A stretch of DNA of 64,000 nucleotides. Origin: Corynebacterium lemuris (lineage in GTDB: Bacteria > Actinomycetota > Actinomycetes > Mycobacteriales > Mycobacteriaceae). Location: NCBI RefSeq assembly GCF_024919295.1, contig NZ_JANWTC010000010.1, positions 54,653 through 118,652 of the forward strand. Reading direction: 5' to 3'. This document shows positions 46,279-55,049 of this stretch, piece by piece. The stretch's first letter is position 1. Every line of letters starts with the position of its first letter. The notes under the pieces were generated by a model. The model did no database searches. It was given only the letters and a program-made list of their open reading frames with translations, and was not told where the DNA came from. Made by a program: the position numbers and the translations under genes.

Positions 46279-46992
46279 GTGATGTACGTGTCGACCTTCC
46301 TCATGCGCGACGGCCGCGTCGCCAACCTGGAAGCCCACCTCAACCGCCTCCGTGAGGAGACCACTGACAACCCGGTACTCGTCGACGAGGTTCGTGCGAA
46401 GCTCCGTGAGGCCGGCCCGGGGATCTTCCGTCCCGCCATCCGTGTCGGTCAGACGACGGTGACCGTGGAGCTCCACCCCTCAATCATGCCGGCGGAGGAG
46501 ATCACCGTCGACGCCGAGGGGATCCTCGACCAGCGTCGTCACCCCACCCGCAAGGGCCCGGACTTCGGCTGGCAGATCCGACACCTGAACATGCTCCGCC
46601 ACTCCGACTCCGATGCCGGCCTGCTCATCGACGAACGCGGCAATGTCATCTCGGGGGTCTTCTCCGCCGTGCTCTTCCTGGACCTGAAGGAGGGCACCGT
46701 CAACGTCTCCGCCCACCAGCGCGCCTCGGATTCGGTGACGCTGGAGGCGGCCCTGGAGCTGCTCACCGGGGCGGGACTCAGGATTGTCGAGCATCCGGAG
46801 GGGTTGACCATGCTGCAGCTGCGCAGCAACGAGACCTGGCTGCTCAGTTCCATGGAGGGTGTGCGCAAGGTCACCGGCTGGCTGGAATACGGCTCCGTGC
46901 TGGCCCCGAGCAGCCTCAACGCGCCGCGTCTGGGGGCCCCCACCCACCGGGAGATCAACCAGCGGATGTGGGAGCAGGCCGGAGAGGTCTGA
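46279..46992 (+). CDS. Class IV aminotransferase homologue lacking the PLP lysine
   Basis: A 237-residue protein with the class IV fold (PabC/BCAT/D-amino-acid aminotransferase). YVSTFLMRDGRVANLEAHLNRL matches the PabC-like N-terminus and WQIRHLNMLRHS corresponds to the PLP-lysine segment (KHLNRL in E. coli PabC), but Lys is replaced by Arg101; Lys92 is the nearest lysine before it. The usual Glu of the VxEG segment is also missing (VISGVFSAVLF). Transamination or lyase activity is therefore doubtful. GTG 46279 is preceded by AAGGAG with 8-bp spacing; ATG 46282 or 46252 are alternatives. Confidence 0.8.
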   Translation: MMYVSTFLMRDGRVANLEAHLNRLREETTDNPVLVDEVRAKLREAGPGIFRPAIRVGQTTVTVELHPSIMPAEEITVDAEGILDQRRHPTRKGPDFGWQIRHLNMLRHSDSDAGLLIDERGNVISGVFSAVLFLDLKEGTVNVSAHQRASDSVTLEAALELLTGAGLRIVEHPEGLTMLQLRSNETWLLSSMEGVRKVTGWLEYGSVLAPSSLNAPRLGAPTHREINQRMWEQAGEV

Positions 46993-47068
46993 AGGTATGG
47001 GGCACGTACCCTACGGGTGAGCGACACCAGGACTGCTGACACCGGATCAGACCAGAGCGGCATCCTGT

Positions 47069-47074
47069 TATGAT
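47069..47074 (+). promoter_or_regulatory. Candidate -10 element before the methyltransferase gene
   Basis: TATGAT at 47069-47074 is a good -10 hexamer. The in-frame stop of the next gene's frame lies in the same place, so the transcript would start inside the open region. No convincing -35 was found. Confidence 0.3.
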
Positions 47075-47136
47075 CAGGCAACCGAACCTACCGTCGGCGC
47101 ATTCACGCTGGTCATCGCTATGGACAAGACAAGCAG

Positions 47137-48399
47137 GTGGATGTGCCTGCGGGTGCCGGCAGGTCCCCACTGCTGACGTACCGTTATCGAGCGAGGTTGA
47201 TTCCTATTACTCCGGACCAGATTCCTGCGGCAGAGTTACTGAACTGGGAACATGACGGGGCAGCGGGTTCAGCCAGGTGGTGGTCAGCAAATGACCGGCC
47301 CGCGCCCAGGAAACTTGTCGTGGTCGATGACCGGCTCACCACAGTTCAGGCGATGAGGTATGCAGCGCAGGGCACGGGGATGCTCTGGTTGGGCGACTTC
47401 CACAACGCAAAACAAATTTTGAGTGCCATGGACCGACGCCTGACAAAAGGTCGAGGGAGGGCAGCAGCTCAGCCTGACATGGCTGATGCAGATAAGTTTT
47501 ACCGTATCCGCCAGGTCAGAGCCCAGCGTTCACGGATGATGTCGTTGGTTCTGGTGCCGCTCACCTTTGATGCACAGAGCGGGAGTGCAATGGTGCCCTT
47601 GTCCCGGGCCCCGCACGTTGGTCCGGCGGTGGAGTTCGGGTATGGGCAGCATCCTGGCTCCGGCAGCGAGGATGCTGTGGTGAGTCTGCAGGAGCTGATC
47701 GGGGTGCAGAGCGCTTATCAATGGTTCGTGCAGGGCGTCGACGTTCCCGCCCTGAACGCAAAGATTCACCCTCATTACGGTACGTTTCTGCCCACCCGTC
47801 ACGAGTATGTTGATCTCGTTGCCCGCGCACCGCTGAACAATCGGGATCTGGCGTTCGATATTGGTACCGGCACCGGAGTGCTGGCCGCAGTGCTCGTGAA
47901 CCGGGGTGTGGAAAAGGTGCTGGGAACGGACCTCAACCAGCGTGCAGTGGACTGTGCGAACGACAACTTCACCCGACTGGGCATGCAGGGTGTGGCAGAG
48001 GCCCAGTTGACCAGCATGTTCCCTGCAGGACGGGCGCCGCTCATCGTCTGCAACCCGCCGTGGTTGCCGGGCAGCGCGGCGACCACACTCGATGCGGCAG
48101 TGTATGACCCCGGCAGCAGAATGCTGCTGCAATTTCTGGCCGGGTTGCCACGTCACCTCACGGATGACGGAGAGGGTTGGTTGATCCTCTCTGATCTCGC
48201 CGAGCTCCTTGGCCTGCGCAGCCGACAGATGCTTCTGGACGCAATTGACGAGGCGGGGCTTCAGGTGATCGATCGGCTCGACACGACGCCCACCCATGGG
48301 CGAGCGAGAGACAGCTCAGACCTGCTGCACGCCGCACGTTCGAGGGAAGTCACCTCACTATGGAGACTGCATAGAAAAAGTCCTGTTCCGCAGCGGTGA
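47137..48399 (+). CDS. SAM-dependent methyltransferase (N5-glutamine/RsmC-like)
   Basis: A 420-residue protein. The C-terminal half has the class I SAM fold: motif I LAFDIGTGTGVLAAVLVNRG at about residues 244-263, the acidic GTDLNQRAVDCA and the catalytic NPPWLPGSA of the N-methyltransferases that act on glutamine or nucleobases. The N-terminal 230 residues are not recognised. Codon use is somewhat less GC-biased than in its neighbours, which hints at later acquisition. Start is uncertain: GTG 47137 or 47143; the frame is open upstream to 47074 with no ATG. Confidence 0.75.
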   Translation: MDVPAGAGRSPLLTYRYRARLIPITPDQIPAAELLNWEHDGAAGSARWWSANDRPAPRKLVVVDDRLTTVQAMRYAAQGTGMLWLGDFHNAKQILSAMDRRLTKGRGRAAAQPDMADADKFYRIRQVRAQRSRMMSLVLVPLTFDAQSGSAMVPLSRAPHVGPAVEFGYGQHPGSGSEDAVVSLQELIGVQSAYQWFVQGVDVPALNAKIHPHYGTFLPTRHEYVDLVARAPLNNRDLAFDIGTGTGVLAAVLVNRGVEKVLGTDLNQRAVDCANDNFTRLGMQGVAEAQLTSMFPAGRAPLIVCNPPWLPGSAATTLDAAVYDPGSRMLLQFLAGLPRHLTDDGEGWLILSDLAELLGLRSRQMLLDAIDEAGLQVIDRLDTTPTHGRARDSSDLLHAARSREVTSLWRLHRKSPVPQR

Positions 48400-48470
48400 A
48401 CACCATATACAGGGTGGACCGCCCCGATAATGCTCCGGGACCTGAAGGACAGAGGTTGCCTGGCGCGGTA

Positions 48471-49190
48471 CTAGAAGATCGGGTACTCATCGTCGAAGGC
48501 ATCGGGGGCCTCCTCGATGAGGGTGTCCGGCGGGGTGTCGGAGTGTGCTCCGCAGCCGTAGGTGGCGTGGACAATGTGGCCGTCCGCCGAGAACTCGTTC
48601 ACGCACGCACCGAAGTTCTCCCCCAGCACCTCCCCCGCCGGAACGAAGAAGGCGCAGGTGCGGCAGTGCAGGGTCGCCTTCTCCGCGAATTCGCTGTTGG
48701 GGCCGTAGTCGCCCGTGCGCCAGCGCTGTCTGGCGTTCTCCAGTCCCTTCTTCGACAGGACGAGACGGCCGTCCTCGGCCTCGGTGAGACGCTCGTCCCC
48801 CGGCTCGGGTGGCATGAGGTCGCCGGGGCCGAGGTCGCCGGGTCGGATCCGGTCGATCCACGGCACCCACTCGGGTGCGCGGAGGGCTTCACCGGTGGGG
48901 GCGGGCACGAGGGCGAGTTCATTGACTGTGACGTGGCGGGAGCCGGAGGCGCAGGCCAGTACGGCATTCCACTCCCAACCGCTGTAACCGGGCACGTCCG
49001 CGGCGAAGCGGTGGGTGGCGACGTTCTTCGTCAGACCCTGGACCCCGATGTGCTCGCCGACTGGCCCGTCCCCGAGTTCCTCCAGGGCGGTGCGGGCGAG
49101 TTCGACGGCGCGGGCGTCGAGAAGCGGACTGCGCTGCTGTGCAGATTTCCTGCGACGATGAGAGGAGGACACGCCCCCATTATGGGCCAT
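48471..49190 (-). CDS. DUF3027 family protein
   Basis: A 239-residue soluble protein. The central SGWEWNAVLACASGSRHVTVNELALVP and the cluster CRTCAFFV...GACVNEFSADG...YGCGAHSD, a likely zinc site, are features of DUF3027, a family common in mycolic-acid actinobacteria. Function is unknown. ATG 49190 was taken; an ATG at 49199 adds three residues and no Shine-Dalgarno is visible before either. The start lies only 20 bp from that of the divergent glutamine cyclotransferase gene. Confidence 0.82.
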   Translation of the reverse strand: MAHNGGVSSSHRRRKSAQQRSPLLDARAVELARTALEELGDGPVGEHIGVQGLTKNVATHRFAADVPGYSGWEWNAVLACASGSRHVTVNELALVPAPTGEALRAPEWVPWIDRIRPGDLGPGDLMPPEPGDERLTEAEDGRLVLSKKGLENARQRWRTGDYGPNSEFAEKATLHCRTCAFFVPAGEVLGENFGACVNEFSADGHIVHATYGCGAHSDTPPDTLIEEAPDAFDDEYPIF

Positions 49191-49209
49191 GTGCGGCATG
49201 ATGGAACCC

Positions 49210-49983
49210 ATGGGTCTCAGGGAAGCCGCTGCAACGCTCCTCATGTCATCTGCTGCAGGTCTCGTCTCCTGTGCGGGGGAACCCGTGGAAGTGGAGCAGC
49301 TGGTACCGCGGATCGTGGCGGTCCACCCCTTCGACGCGAGCAGCTTCACCCAGGGTCTGGAGCTCGAGGAGGGGGGCACGCTGCTGGTGGGCACGGGCGA
49401 GTACGGGGAATCACGCATCTACCGCACCACCCTCGAGGGGCAGGAGCTGGCTTCCGCCGGGCTGGAACCGGAGCGCTTCGGTGAGGGGGTCACCCGCCAC
49501 GGCGGACACATCTGGCAACTGACCTGGCGGGGACAGGTGGCGGTCAAACGCGATGCGGACACACTCGAGGAGATCGACCGCGTCCCCTACCCCGGCGAGG
49601 GTTGGGGGTTGTGCTCGACCGGGGAGGAGCTGATCATGTCCGACGGCACCGACACCCTCCGCCGGCTCGACCCCGGGACCTTCGCGGAAGTCGACCGATT
49701 CCAGGTCACCGCCGACGGTCTCCCGCAGGAGAACCTCAACGAGCTCGAGTGCGTCGACGGGGACATCTACGCCAATGTATTCCTCACCACCGACATCCTG
49801 CGTATCGACGCCGCCGGCACCGTCACAGCCGTCATCGACGCCGCCGGCCTGCCCAACAATGCCGAACCCGCCGCCGACCACGTCCTCAACGGAATCGCGC
49901 ACGTGCCGGGCACCGACCGTTTTCTGCTCGGCGGGAAACGCTGGCCCGACCTCTACGAGGTCGAGCTCATCCCCGCCCAGTAG
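49210..49983 (+). CDS. Glutaminyl-peptide cyclotransferase lipoprotein
   Basis: A 257-residue lipoprotein: MGLREAAATLLMSSAAGLVSC is a signal peptide with lipobox LVSC (Cys21). The mature part is a beta-propeller of the plant/bacterial type glutamine cyclotransferase: VAVHPFDASSFTQGLEL, GTGEYGESRIY, GEGVTRHGGHIWQLTW and LNELECVDGDIYANVFLTTDI. Such enzymes form N-terminal pyroglutamate on exported proteins. Earlier in-frame ATGs at 49189, 49198 and 49201 exist; 49210 gives the most compact signal peptide. The next gene begins 11 bp after its stop. Confidence 0.87.
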   Translation: MGLREAAATLLMSSAAGLVSCAGEPVEVEQLVPRIVAVHPFDASSFTQGLELEEGGTLLVGTGEYGESRIYRTTLEGQELASAGLEPERFGEGVTRHGGHIWQLTWRGQVAVKRDADTLEEIDRVPYPGEGWGLCSTGEELIMSDGTDTLRRLDPGTFAEVDRFQVTADGLPQENLNELECVDGDIYANVFLTTDILRIDAAGTVTAVIDAAGLPNNAEPAADHVLNGIAHVPGTDRFLLGGKRWPDLYEVELIPAQ

Positions 49984-49994
49984 GATGAGGAGCC

Positions 49995-50537
49995 ATGTCC
50001 ACCCCCAAGAAGGCGCGGCAGAGGTCGCTGCTGCAGTTTCTCGCTCTCCTGATCGCCGTGGTGATCATCATCGTCGCGGCGGTCCTCGCCCAGAACTGGT
50101 GGAACAACCGGCCCGGCCCCGCCCCGCAGGACATCACCGTCACGGCCCGCGTGGGTGACAGCTCCCTCGAGGTCTCCCCGTATCTCGTGTGTGAACCCGG
50201 CCTGGAGTGCCCGGAGGGTGAGGTGCCCAACCTGGCGGTGGGCCCGGACGACACTCTGGTGCTGGAGATCCCCGAGCCGATCCACGACCATGACTGGCAG
50301 CTGCTGATGATCTACGACGATCCGGCGGTCAATGACCAGCAGCTGCACGGCCCCTACGACACCGAGCAGGTGGAGATCCCCGGTTCCGTCGACCCGGTGA
50401 ATGCGGGTGACCCCCGTCCCCGCCTCATGGTCGTGGAGATCTCCTCCGCCCAGATCGGTCCCGACGCCGAGGGGCAGGAGACCCCCTACGCCACGGTGTG
50501 GTCCCTGAGCACCATGGTGGACCCGGCGGAGGACTAG
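49995..50537 (+). CDS. DUF2771 membrane-anchored protein
   Basis: A 180-residue protein with basic N-terminus, one membrane helix (FLALLIAVVIIIVAAVLAQNWW, about 15-36) and an external domain with two cysteines (LVCEPGLECPEG) and a Pro-rich, acidic composition. This is the DUF2771 family found in corynebacteria, function unknown. It follows the glutamine cyclotransferase gene by 11 bp (likely operon) and overlaps the convergent cold-shock gene by 4 bp. Confidence 0.8.
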   Translation: MSTPKKARQRSLLQFLALLIAVVIIIVAAVLAQNWWNNRPGPAPQDITVTARVGDSSLEVSPYLVCEPGLECPEGEVPNLAVGPDDTLVLEIPEPIHDHDWQLLMIYDDPAVNDQQLHGPYDTEQVEIPGSVDPVNAGDPRPRLMVVEISSAQIGPDAEGQETPYATVWSLSTMVDPAED

Positions 50538-50917
50538 CTGTCGAGTTCCTTCGCCACGGCGCGCAGGATCTCCGCGACCTGCCGGCCGGTCTGGCGGTCG
50601 GGGTAGCGGCCGGCGGCCAGGCCCGGCTGGACCTGGGTCTCCAGGACGGTCATGAGGTCCTGGACCAGACTGCCCAGCTCCTCGGGCTTGCGGCGCTGCG
50701 CGGGTCGACGGCGCGGGGTGTCCAGGATCTTCACCCGCAGGGCCTGCGGTCCGCGGCGGCCGGCGGCGAAGTCGAACTCGATGCGTTGGCCGGGGACCAG
50801 CTCGTCGACTCCCTCGGGCAGCACCTGCTTGCCCACGAACACATCCTCATCCCCGGGGTTGGAGACGAATCCGAAGCCCTTATCGGCGTCGTACCACTTC
50901 ACCTTGCCGATCGGCAC
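50534..50917 (-). CDS. Cold-shock domain protein (CspB-like, with C-terminal extension)
   Basis: A 127-residue protein: a cold-shock domain at residues 1-65 with RNP1 KGFGFVSNP and RNP2-like DVFVGKQVLP, then a basic linker RRRPAQRRKPEE and a helical C-terminal 55 residues. The two-part layout fits actinobacterial CspB (Rv0871-like), longer than the usual 67-residue CspA. GTG 50917 gives MPIGKVKWYDA and is preceded by AGGTGA; a GTG at 50926 is less well placed. A strong -10 (TATACT, 50964-50959) sits 41 bp upstream. Binds single-stranded nucleic acid. Confidence 0.93.
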   Translation of the reverse strand: MPIGKVKWYDADKGFGFVSNPGDEDVFVGKQVLPEGVDELVPGQRIEFDFAAGRRGPQALRVKILDTPRRRPAQRRKPEELGSLVQDLMTVLETQVQPGLAAGRYPDRQTGRQVAEILRAVAKELDS

Positions 50918-51035
50918 AATGCTCACCTGTCCTTAGCTGTTGAATAGTGAAGGCGTCAGTATACCCCTCCGGGGTGGGGAGAAGTTATTTCTGCGGGGAG
51001 GGGATTCCGGCGGGAGGACAGCCAGCCCGGCGTGG

Positions 51036-51051
51036 CGTGAGGTAACTCACA
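51036..51051. promoter_or_regulatory. GlxR-type operator between csp and rpf1
   Basis: CGTGAGGTAACTCACA matches the GlxR consensus TGTGA-NNTANN-TCACA at all defined positions but the first. It lies about 72 bp upstream of the csp -10 and 100 bp upstream of the rpf1 -10 candidate (TATAAA, 51151-51156). GlxR, the cAMP-sensing Crp homologue, regulates rpf genes in C. glutamicum. Binding here is inferred. Confidence 0.6.
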
Positions 51052-51155
51052 CCCGCGGAGGGCGACGTCGTGAGCTGGGACTTCCCGGGGGATTTTTCCG
51101 CACCGCCATGAAATCCACACCGTTTCGTTCACTTAGCGTGACTGAAACGTTATAA

Positions 51156-52082
<927 letters not shown>

Positions 52083-52093
52083 AAAACCACGTC

Positions 52094-52130
52094 AACGGCC
52101 CCCGACCTCAGCCTGAGATCGGGGGCCGTT
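52094..52130 (+). terminator. Rho-independent terminator of rpf1
   Basis: 12-bp arms AACGGCCCCCGA (52094-52105) and TCGGGGGCCGTT (52119-52130), with a further CTCAG/CTGAG inside. A TT-CCGCTTTCCC tail follows. It begins 12 bp after the rpf1 stop. Confidence 0.85.
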
Positions 52131-52148
52131 CCGCTTTCCCCCCTCCAG

Positions 52149-52193
52149 AGACTGATCCCCCGCGCACCAGGAAGGTGCGCGGGGGATCAGTCT
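52149..52193 (-). terminator. Hairpin terminator of the small gene at 52218
   Basis: Perfect 20-bp arms (52149-52168 and 52174-52193) around AGGAA. It lies 24 bp beyond the stop of the leftward small gene and back-to-back with the rpf1 terminator. No long T-run is present on the leftward strand. Confidence 0.75.
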
Positions 52194-52217
52194 GCGTCTG
52201 GGAAGTGTCCCGGACCC

Positions 52218-52412
52218 CTACTTGTTGAAGCGGGTGTACGGGTGGACGTAGCCCAGCTCTTCCGCGGGACGCGGGAGAACCAGGTCGTCACCGTAGGGGC
52301 TGGACGCACCAGCCAGGGTGGAGGTAATTTCGGTCACCACGTGGCCGTCAGTCCGCGGGATGTGCTTCGGCCAGCCCGGATCGACATAGCCCTTCTTCTC
52401 AACGTTAGCCAT
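52218..52412 (-). CDS. Small conserved hypothetical protein
   Basis: A 64-residue protein, MANVEKKGYVDPGWPKHI..., with a Pro-rich centre and no membrane segment. Coding is suggested by its own ATG, a separate hairpin terminator and position in an otherwise empty interval. No family recognised. The start lies 64 bp from the divergent helicase-associated gene at 52477. Confidence 0.65.
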   Translation of the reverse strand: MANVEKKGYVDPGWPKHIPRTDGHVVTEITSTLAGASSPYGDDLVLPRPAEELGYVHPYTRFNK

Positions 52413-52476
52413 GGTCTCATTGTTGCAAAACTACGGCGGAAAAGTAACTTGAACTGCAACTAAAATCGGTTGCACC

Positions 52477-54735
52477 ATGTCTGCCACCCCCGAAAGCCCC
52501 GATTTCCGCACCTGGTTGGCCCAGTGTGATGACCGCGAACTGGCGAATCTGCTTCGTGCCCGCCCCGATGTGGTTCTGCCGCTACCCCCGGGAATCACCC
52601 CTCTCGCCGCCCGCCTCGAGCTGCGGGCCTCCGTGGGCCGGGCCCTGCGCACCCTGAACGCCCTGGAACTGGCGGCCCTGGAGGCGGCCGCCGACCTCGG
52701 CGCGGAGCTGGAGCCGGTGGCGGCCACGGATGTCATCAACCAGGTCTGTGCGGCGACCACCGCCGCCCCGGCCCAGGTGGAGCAGGCGCTACGCCGGCTA
52801 CGGGAACTGGCCCTGTGCTACGGCTCCGGGCAGTCCCTGCGGATCACTGCGGAGGCCATGTCGTCCCTGCCGCAGGACTGGCAGCTGCTGGATGATGCCC
52901 CGGCGGTGATGGAGCTGGCGGTGATCGAGAAACTGAGCCAGCCACAGCGGGCGATCCTGGATACGCTCCTCAACTCGGGTGGGGTGGGGCGCACGAAGCA
53001 TGCGGCGGTGGACGCCGACCCGGGCCACCCAGTCCCGCAGCTGATCAATGCCGGACTGCTCGTACGGGTGGATGCCGGCACCGTGCGGCTGCCCCGGCGG
53101 GTACGGGCGCTGCTGCGCGGTGGGGACGTCACCCAGCGGCCGTTGACGCCCTCACCCCGGGTGCTGGGGGAGACGCGTGCCGACGACCGGGGGCGCGACC
53201 GCGCCGACCACGCCGGCGCGGGGGCGGGGCTGGAGGTGGCCCGGAACCTCCGGCAGCTCATCGAGCTGCTCGGCGAGAACCCTGCCCCGCTGCTGAAGGA
53301 GGGTGGGGTGGGGGTACGCGCCGTGACCACGCTCGCCCGCGCCCTGGGCGTGGAGGAGACGGAGATCCACCGCCTGGTCAGCCTGGGGACCGCAGCCGGG
53401 TTGCTGGGCCGTGGGGAACCGGATCCGCTGCCGGCCGGTGATGAGGGTTCGGACTATCTCTCCCCCACCCTGGCCGCCGACGGGTGGCTGGACTCCGACC
53501 TGGCCACACGTTGGGTGGCCATGCTTTCCGGATGGTTGGATTCGCCCTGGGCGCCGTGGCTGATCGGCACCCGGGATGAGAAGCGGCAGCCGGTCCGGTT
53601 GCTCAGCGACGCCATGAAACGGCCGCACCTCGCCGAACACCGCCGCCTGCTGGTCAGCCGCCACACGCTCGTGGCCCCCGGCGTGGACGTCACGGACGAG
53701 CAGATGCGCGACGACCTCTTCTTCACCCGCCCCGTGGCCGCCACCCTCCTGCCGGAGGAGACAATCTCCGAGATTGTGGCGGAGGCCCGCTGGACCGGTG
53801 CCCTGGCGCAGGGGACGGCGACCTCCGTCCTGCGGGCACTGCTCGACCCCGCGGCAGACGCTCTCGCCGTGGCCGGGGAGGTCACCCCCGGCACCGTGGA
53901 GAGGGTGATCCCGCAGGCAGACATGACGGTCATGGCCCCCGGCCCCCTGTCGCGGGACCTGCAGACGGAGCTGGACCTCCTCGGGGAGCTGGAGTCCGCC
54001 GGGTTGGCCAGCGTATACCGGGTGACGGAAACCTCCGTGCGCCGCGCGCTGGACACCGGCCGTACGGCCGCGCAGCTGCGGGACTGGCTCACCGACCACT
54101 CCCTCGGCGAGGTCCCGCAGTCGATCATCTATCTCATCGAGGACGTCGCCCGCCGCCACGGCACCCTGCGGGGTGGACCGGCGCTGAGCTACCTGCGTTG
54201 CGACGACCCCGCGCTGCTCACCGAGGCCGCCCGCACGCCGGCCGCGGAGCGGGTGGCCCTGCGGATCATCGCACCGACGGTGGCGGTGGCGCAGGCTCCC
54301 CTGGCGAAGGTCATCGAGGAGCTGCGGGAGGCTGGTTTCCAACCGGTCGCCGAGGACGCCACCGGCGCGGCACTGGACATCCGGCCGAAACCCGCGCGCC
54401 TGCCTGCCCCGGACATCCCGGTGAAGGCACTGCCGGTGCTCGATGAGTCCCGGATCAGTGCGGCGGTCGCCGCAATCCGCAGGGCTGACGGCGCGAAGGA
54501 GGCCGGTACGGCCCACACTGCCCCGGACACCCGCACCACCCTGGCGCTGCTGCAGGCGGCGGCGCGGGGTGGGCGGACGGTGACGCTCGGGTTCGTCGAC
54601 AAGCACGGGCGGGCCATGCACCGCACGGTGACCCCCCTGACGGTGACGGGCGGGCAGGTCGACGCCCTCGACGAGGTGAGCGGTCAGGTGCAGCGCTTCA
54701 TGCTGCACCGCATCACGGAGGTGCTGCTCGGGTAG
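52477..54735 (+). CDS. Helicase-associated protein with XPB/Ssl2-like region and WYL-like C-terminus
   Basis: A 752-residue protein. The N-terminal 330 residues are helical with winged-helix-like repeats; the middle (DLQTELDLLGELESAGLASVYRVTETSVRRALDTG) fits the helicase XPB/Ssl2 N-terminal-like domain. The last 60 residues (VTLGFVDKHGRAMHRTVTP...RFMLHRITEVLL) have a WYL-domain pattern. There is no Walker A, so it is not itself an ATPase. The homologue Rv0862c lies next to the XPB helicase gene in M. tuberculosis; here a four-gene ABC operon separates the two. Confidence 0.87.
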   Translation: MSATPESPDFRTWLAQCDDRELANLLRARPDVVLPLPPGITPLAARLELRASVGRALRTLNALELAALEAAADLGAELEPVAATDVINQVCAATTAAPAQVEQALRRLRELALCYGSGQSLRITAEAMSSLPQDWQLLDDAPAVMELAVIEKLSQPQRAILDTLLNSGGVGRTKHAAVDADPGHPVPQLINAGLLVRVDAGTVRLPRRVRALLRGGDVTQRPLTPSPRVLGETRADDRGRDRADHAGAGAGLEVARNLRQLIELLGENPAPLLKEGGVGVRAVTTLARALGVEETEIHRLVSLGTAAGLLGRGEPDPLPAGDEGSDYLSPTLAADGWLDSDLATRWVAMLSGWLDSPWAPWLIGTRDEKRQPVRLLSDAMKRPHLAEHRRLLVSRHTLVAPGVDVTDEQMRDDLFFTRPVAATLLPEETISEIVAEARWTGALAQGTATSVLRALLDPAADALAVAGEVTPGTVERVIPQADMTVMAPGPLSRDLQTELDLLGELESAGLASVYRVTETSVRRALDTGRTAAQLRDWLTDHSLGEVPQSIIYLIEDVARRHGTLRGGPALSYLRCDDPALLTEAARTPAAERVALRIIAPTVAVAQAPLAKVIEELREAGFQPVAEDATGAALDIRPKPARLPAPDIPVKALPVLDESRISAAVAAIRRADGAKEAGTAHTAPDTRTTLALLQAAARGGRTVTLGFVDKHGRAMHRTVTPLTVTGGQVDALDEVSGQVQRFMLHRITEVLLG

Positions 54736-54744
54736 ACGCGCTGC

Positions 54745-54777
54745 AAACCCGTTGGGTTTATGCAACACTATGTTGCA
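54745..54777 (+). promoter_or_regulatory. Paired palindromes at the start of the XRE/ABC operon
   Basis: AAACCC-GTT-GGGTTT (54745-54759) is followed one base later by TGCAACA-CTA-TGTTGCA (54761-54777), a perfect 7-bp palindrome with 3-bp spacer. The final A is the first base of the XRE gene's ATG. This is the arrangement expected for an autoregulatory operator; the first repeat could alternatively be a weak stem after the upstream gene. Confidence 0.6.
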
Positions 54778-55049
54778 TGTCCCCAAGGAAACAGTCGAAG
54801 AGTCCGATATTCAATCGGGTTCGTGTGCTGCGCGCGGAACGGGACATGTCCCGTGCGCAGCTGGCTGAACTGATCAACGTCAACCCCCAGACCATCGGCG
54901 CACTCGAGCGCGGTGACCACTCCCCCAGCCTGGACCTCGCCCTGCGGATCTGCGAGACCTTCGGGCTGCCCGTGGAGGCGGTCTTCTCCCGCACAGAGTT
55001 CAACCCGATGTCCGCGGAACTCTACCAACCCACTCAGGAGATGACATGA
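54777..55049 (+). CDS. XRE-family transcriptional regulator
   Basis: A 90-residue Cro/C1-type protein: FNRVRVLRAERDMSRAQLAELINVNPQTIGALERGDHSPSLDLALRICETFGLPVEAVF is a full HTH_XRE domain at about residues 12-72. It is close in style to small regulators that sit with ABC exporters and membrane proteins. The ATG begins inside the palindrome TGCAACA-CTA-TGTTGCA and no ribosome-binding site precedes it, suggesting leaderless or feedback-controlled expression. The stop overlaps the next start (ATGA). Confidence 0.92.
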   Translation: MSPRKQSKSPIFNRVRVLRAERDMSRAQLAELINVNPQTIGALERGDHSPSLDLALRICETFGLPVEAVFSRTEFNPMSAELYQPTQEMT

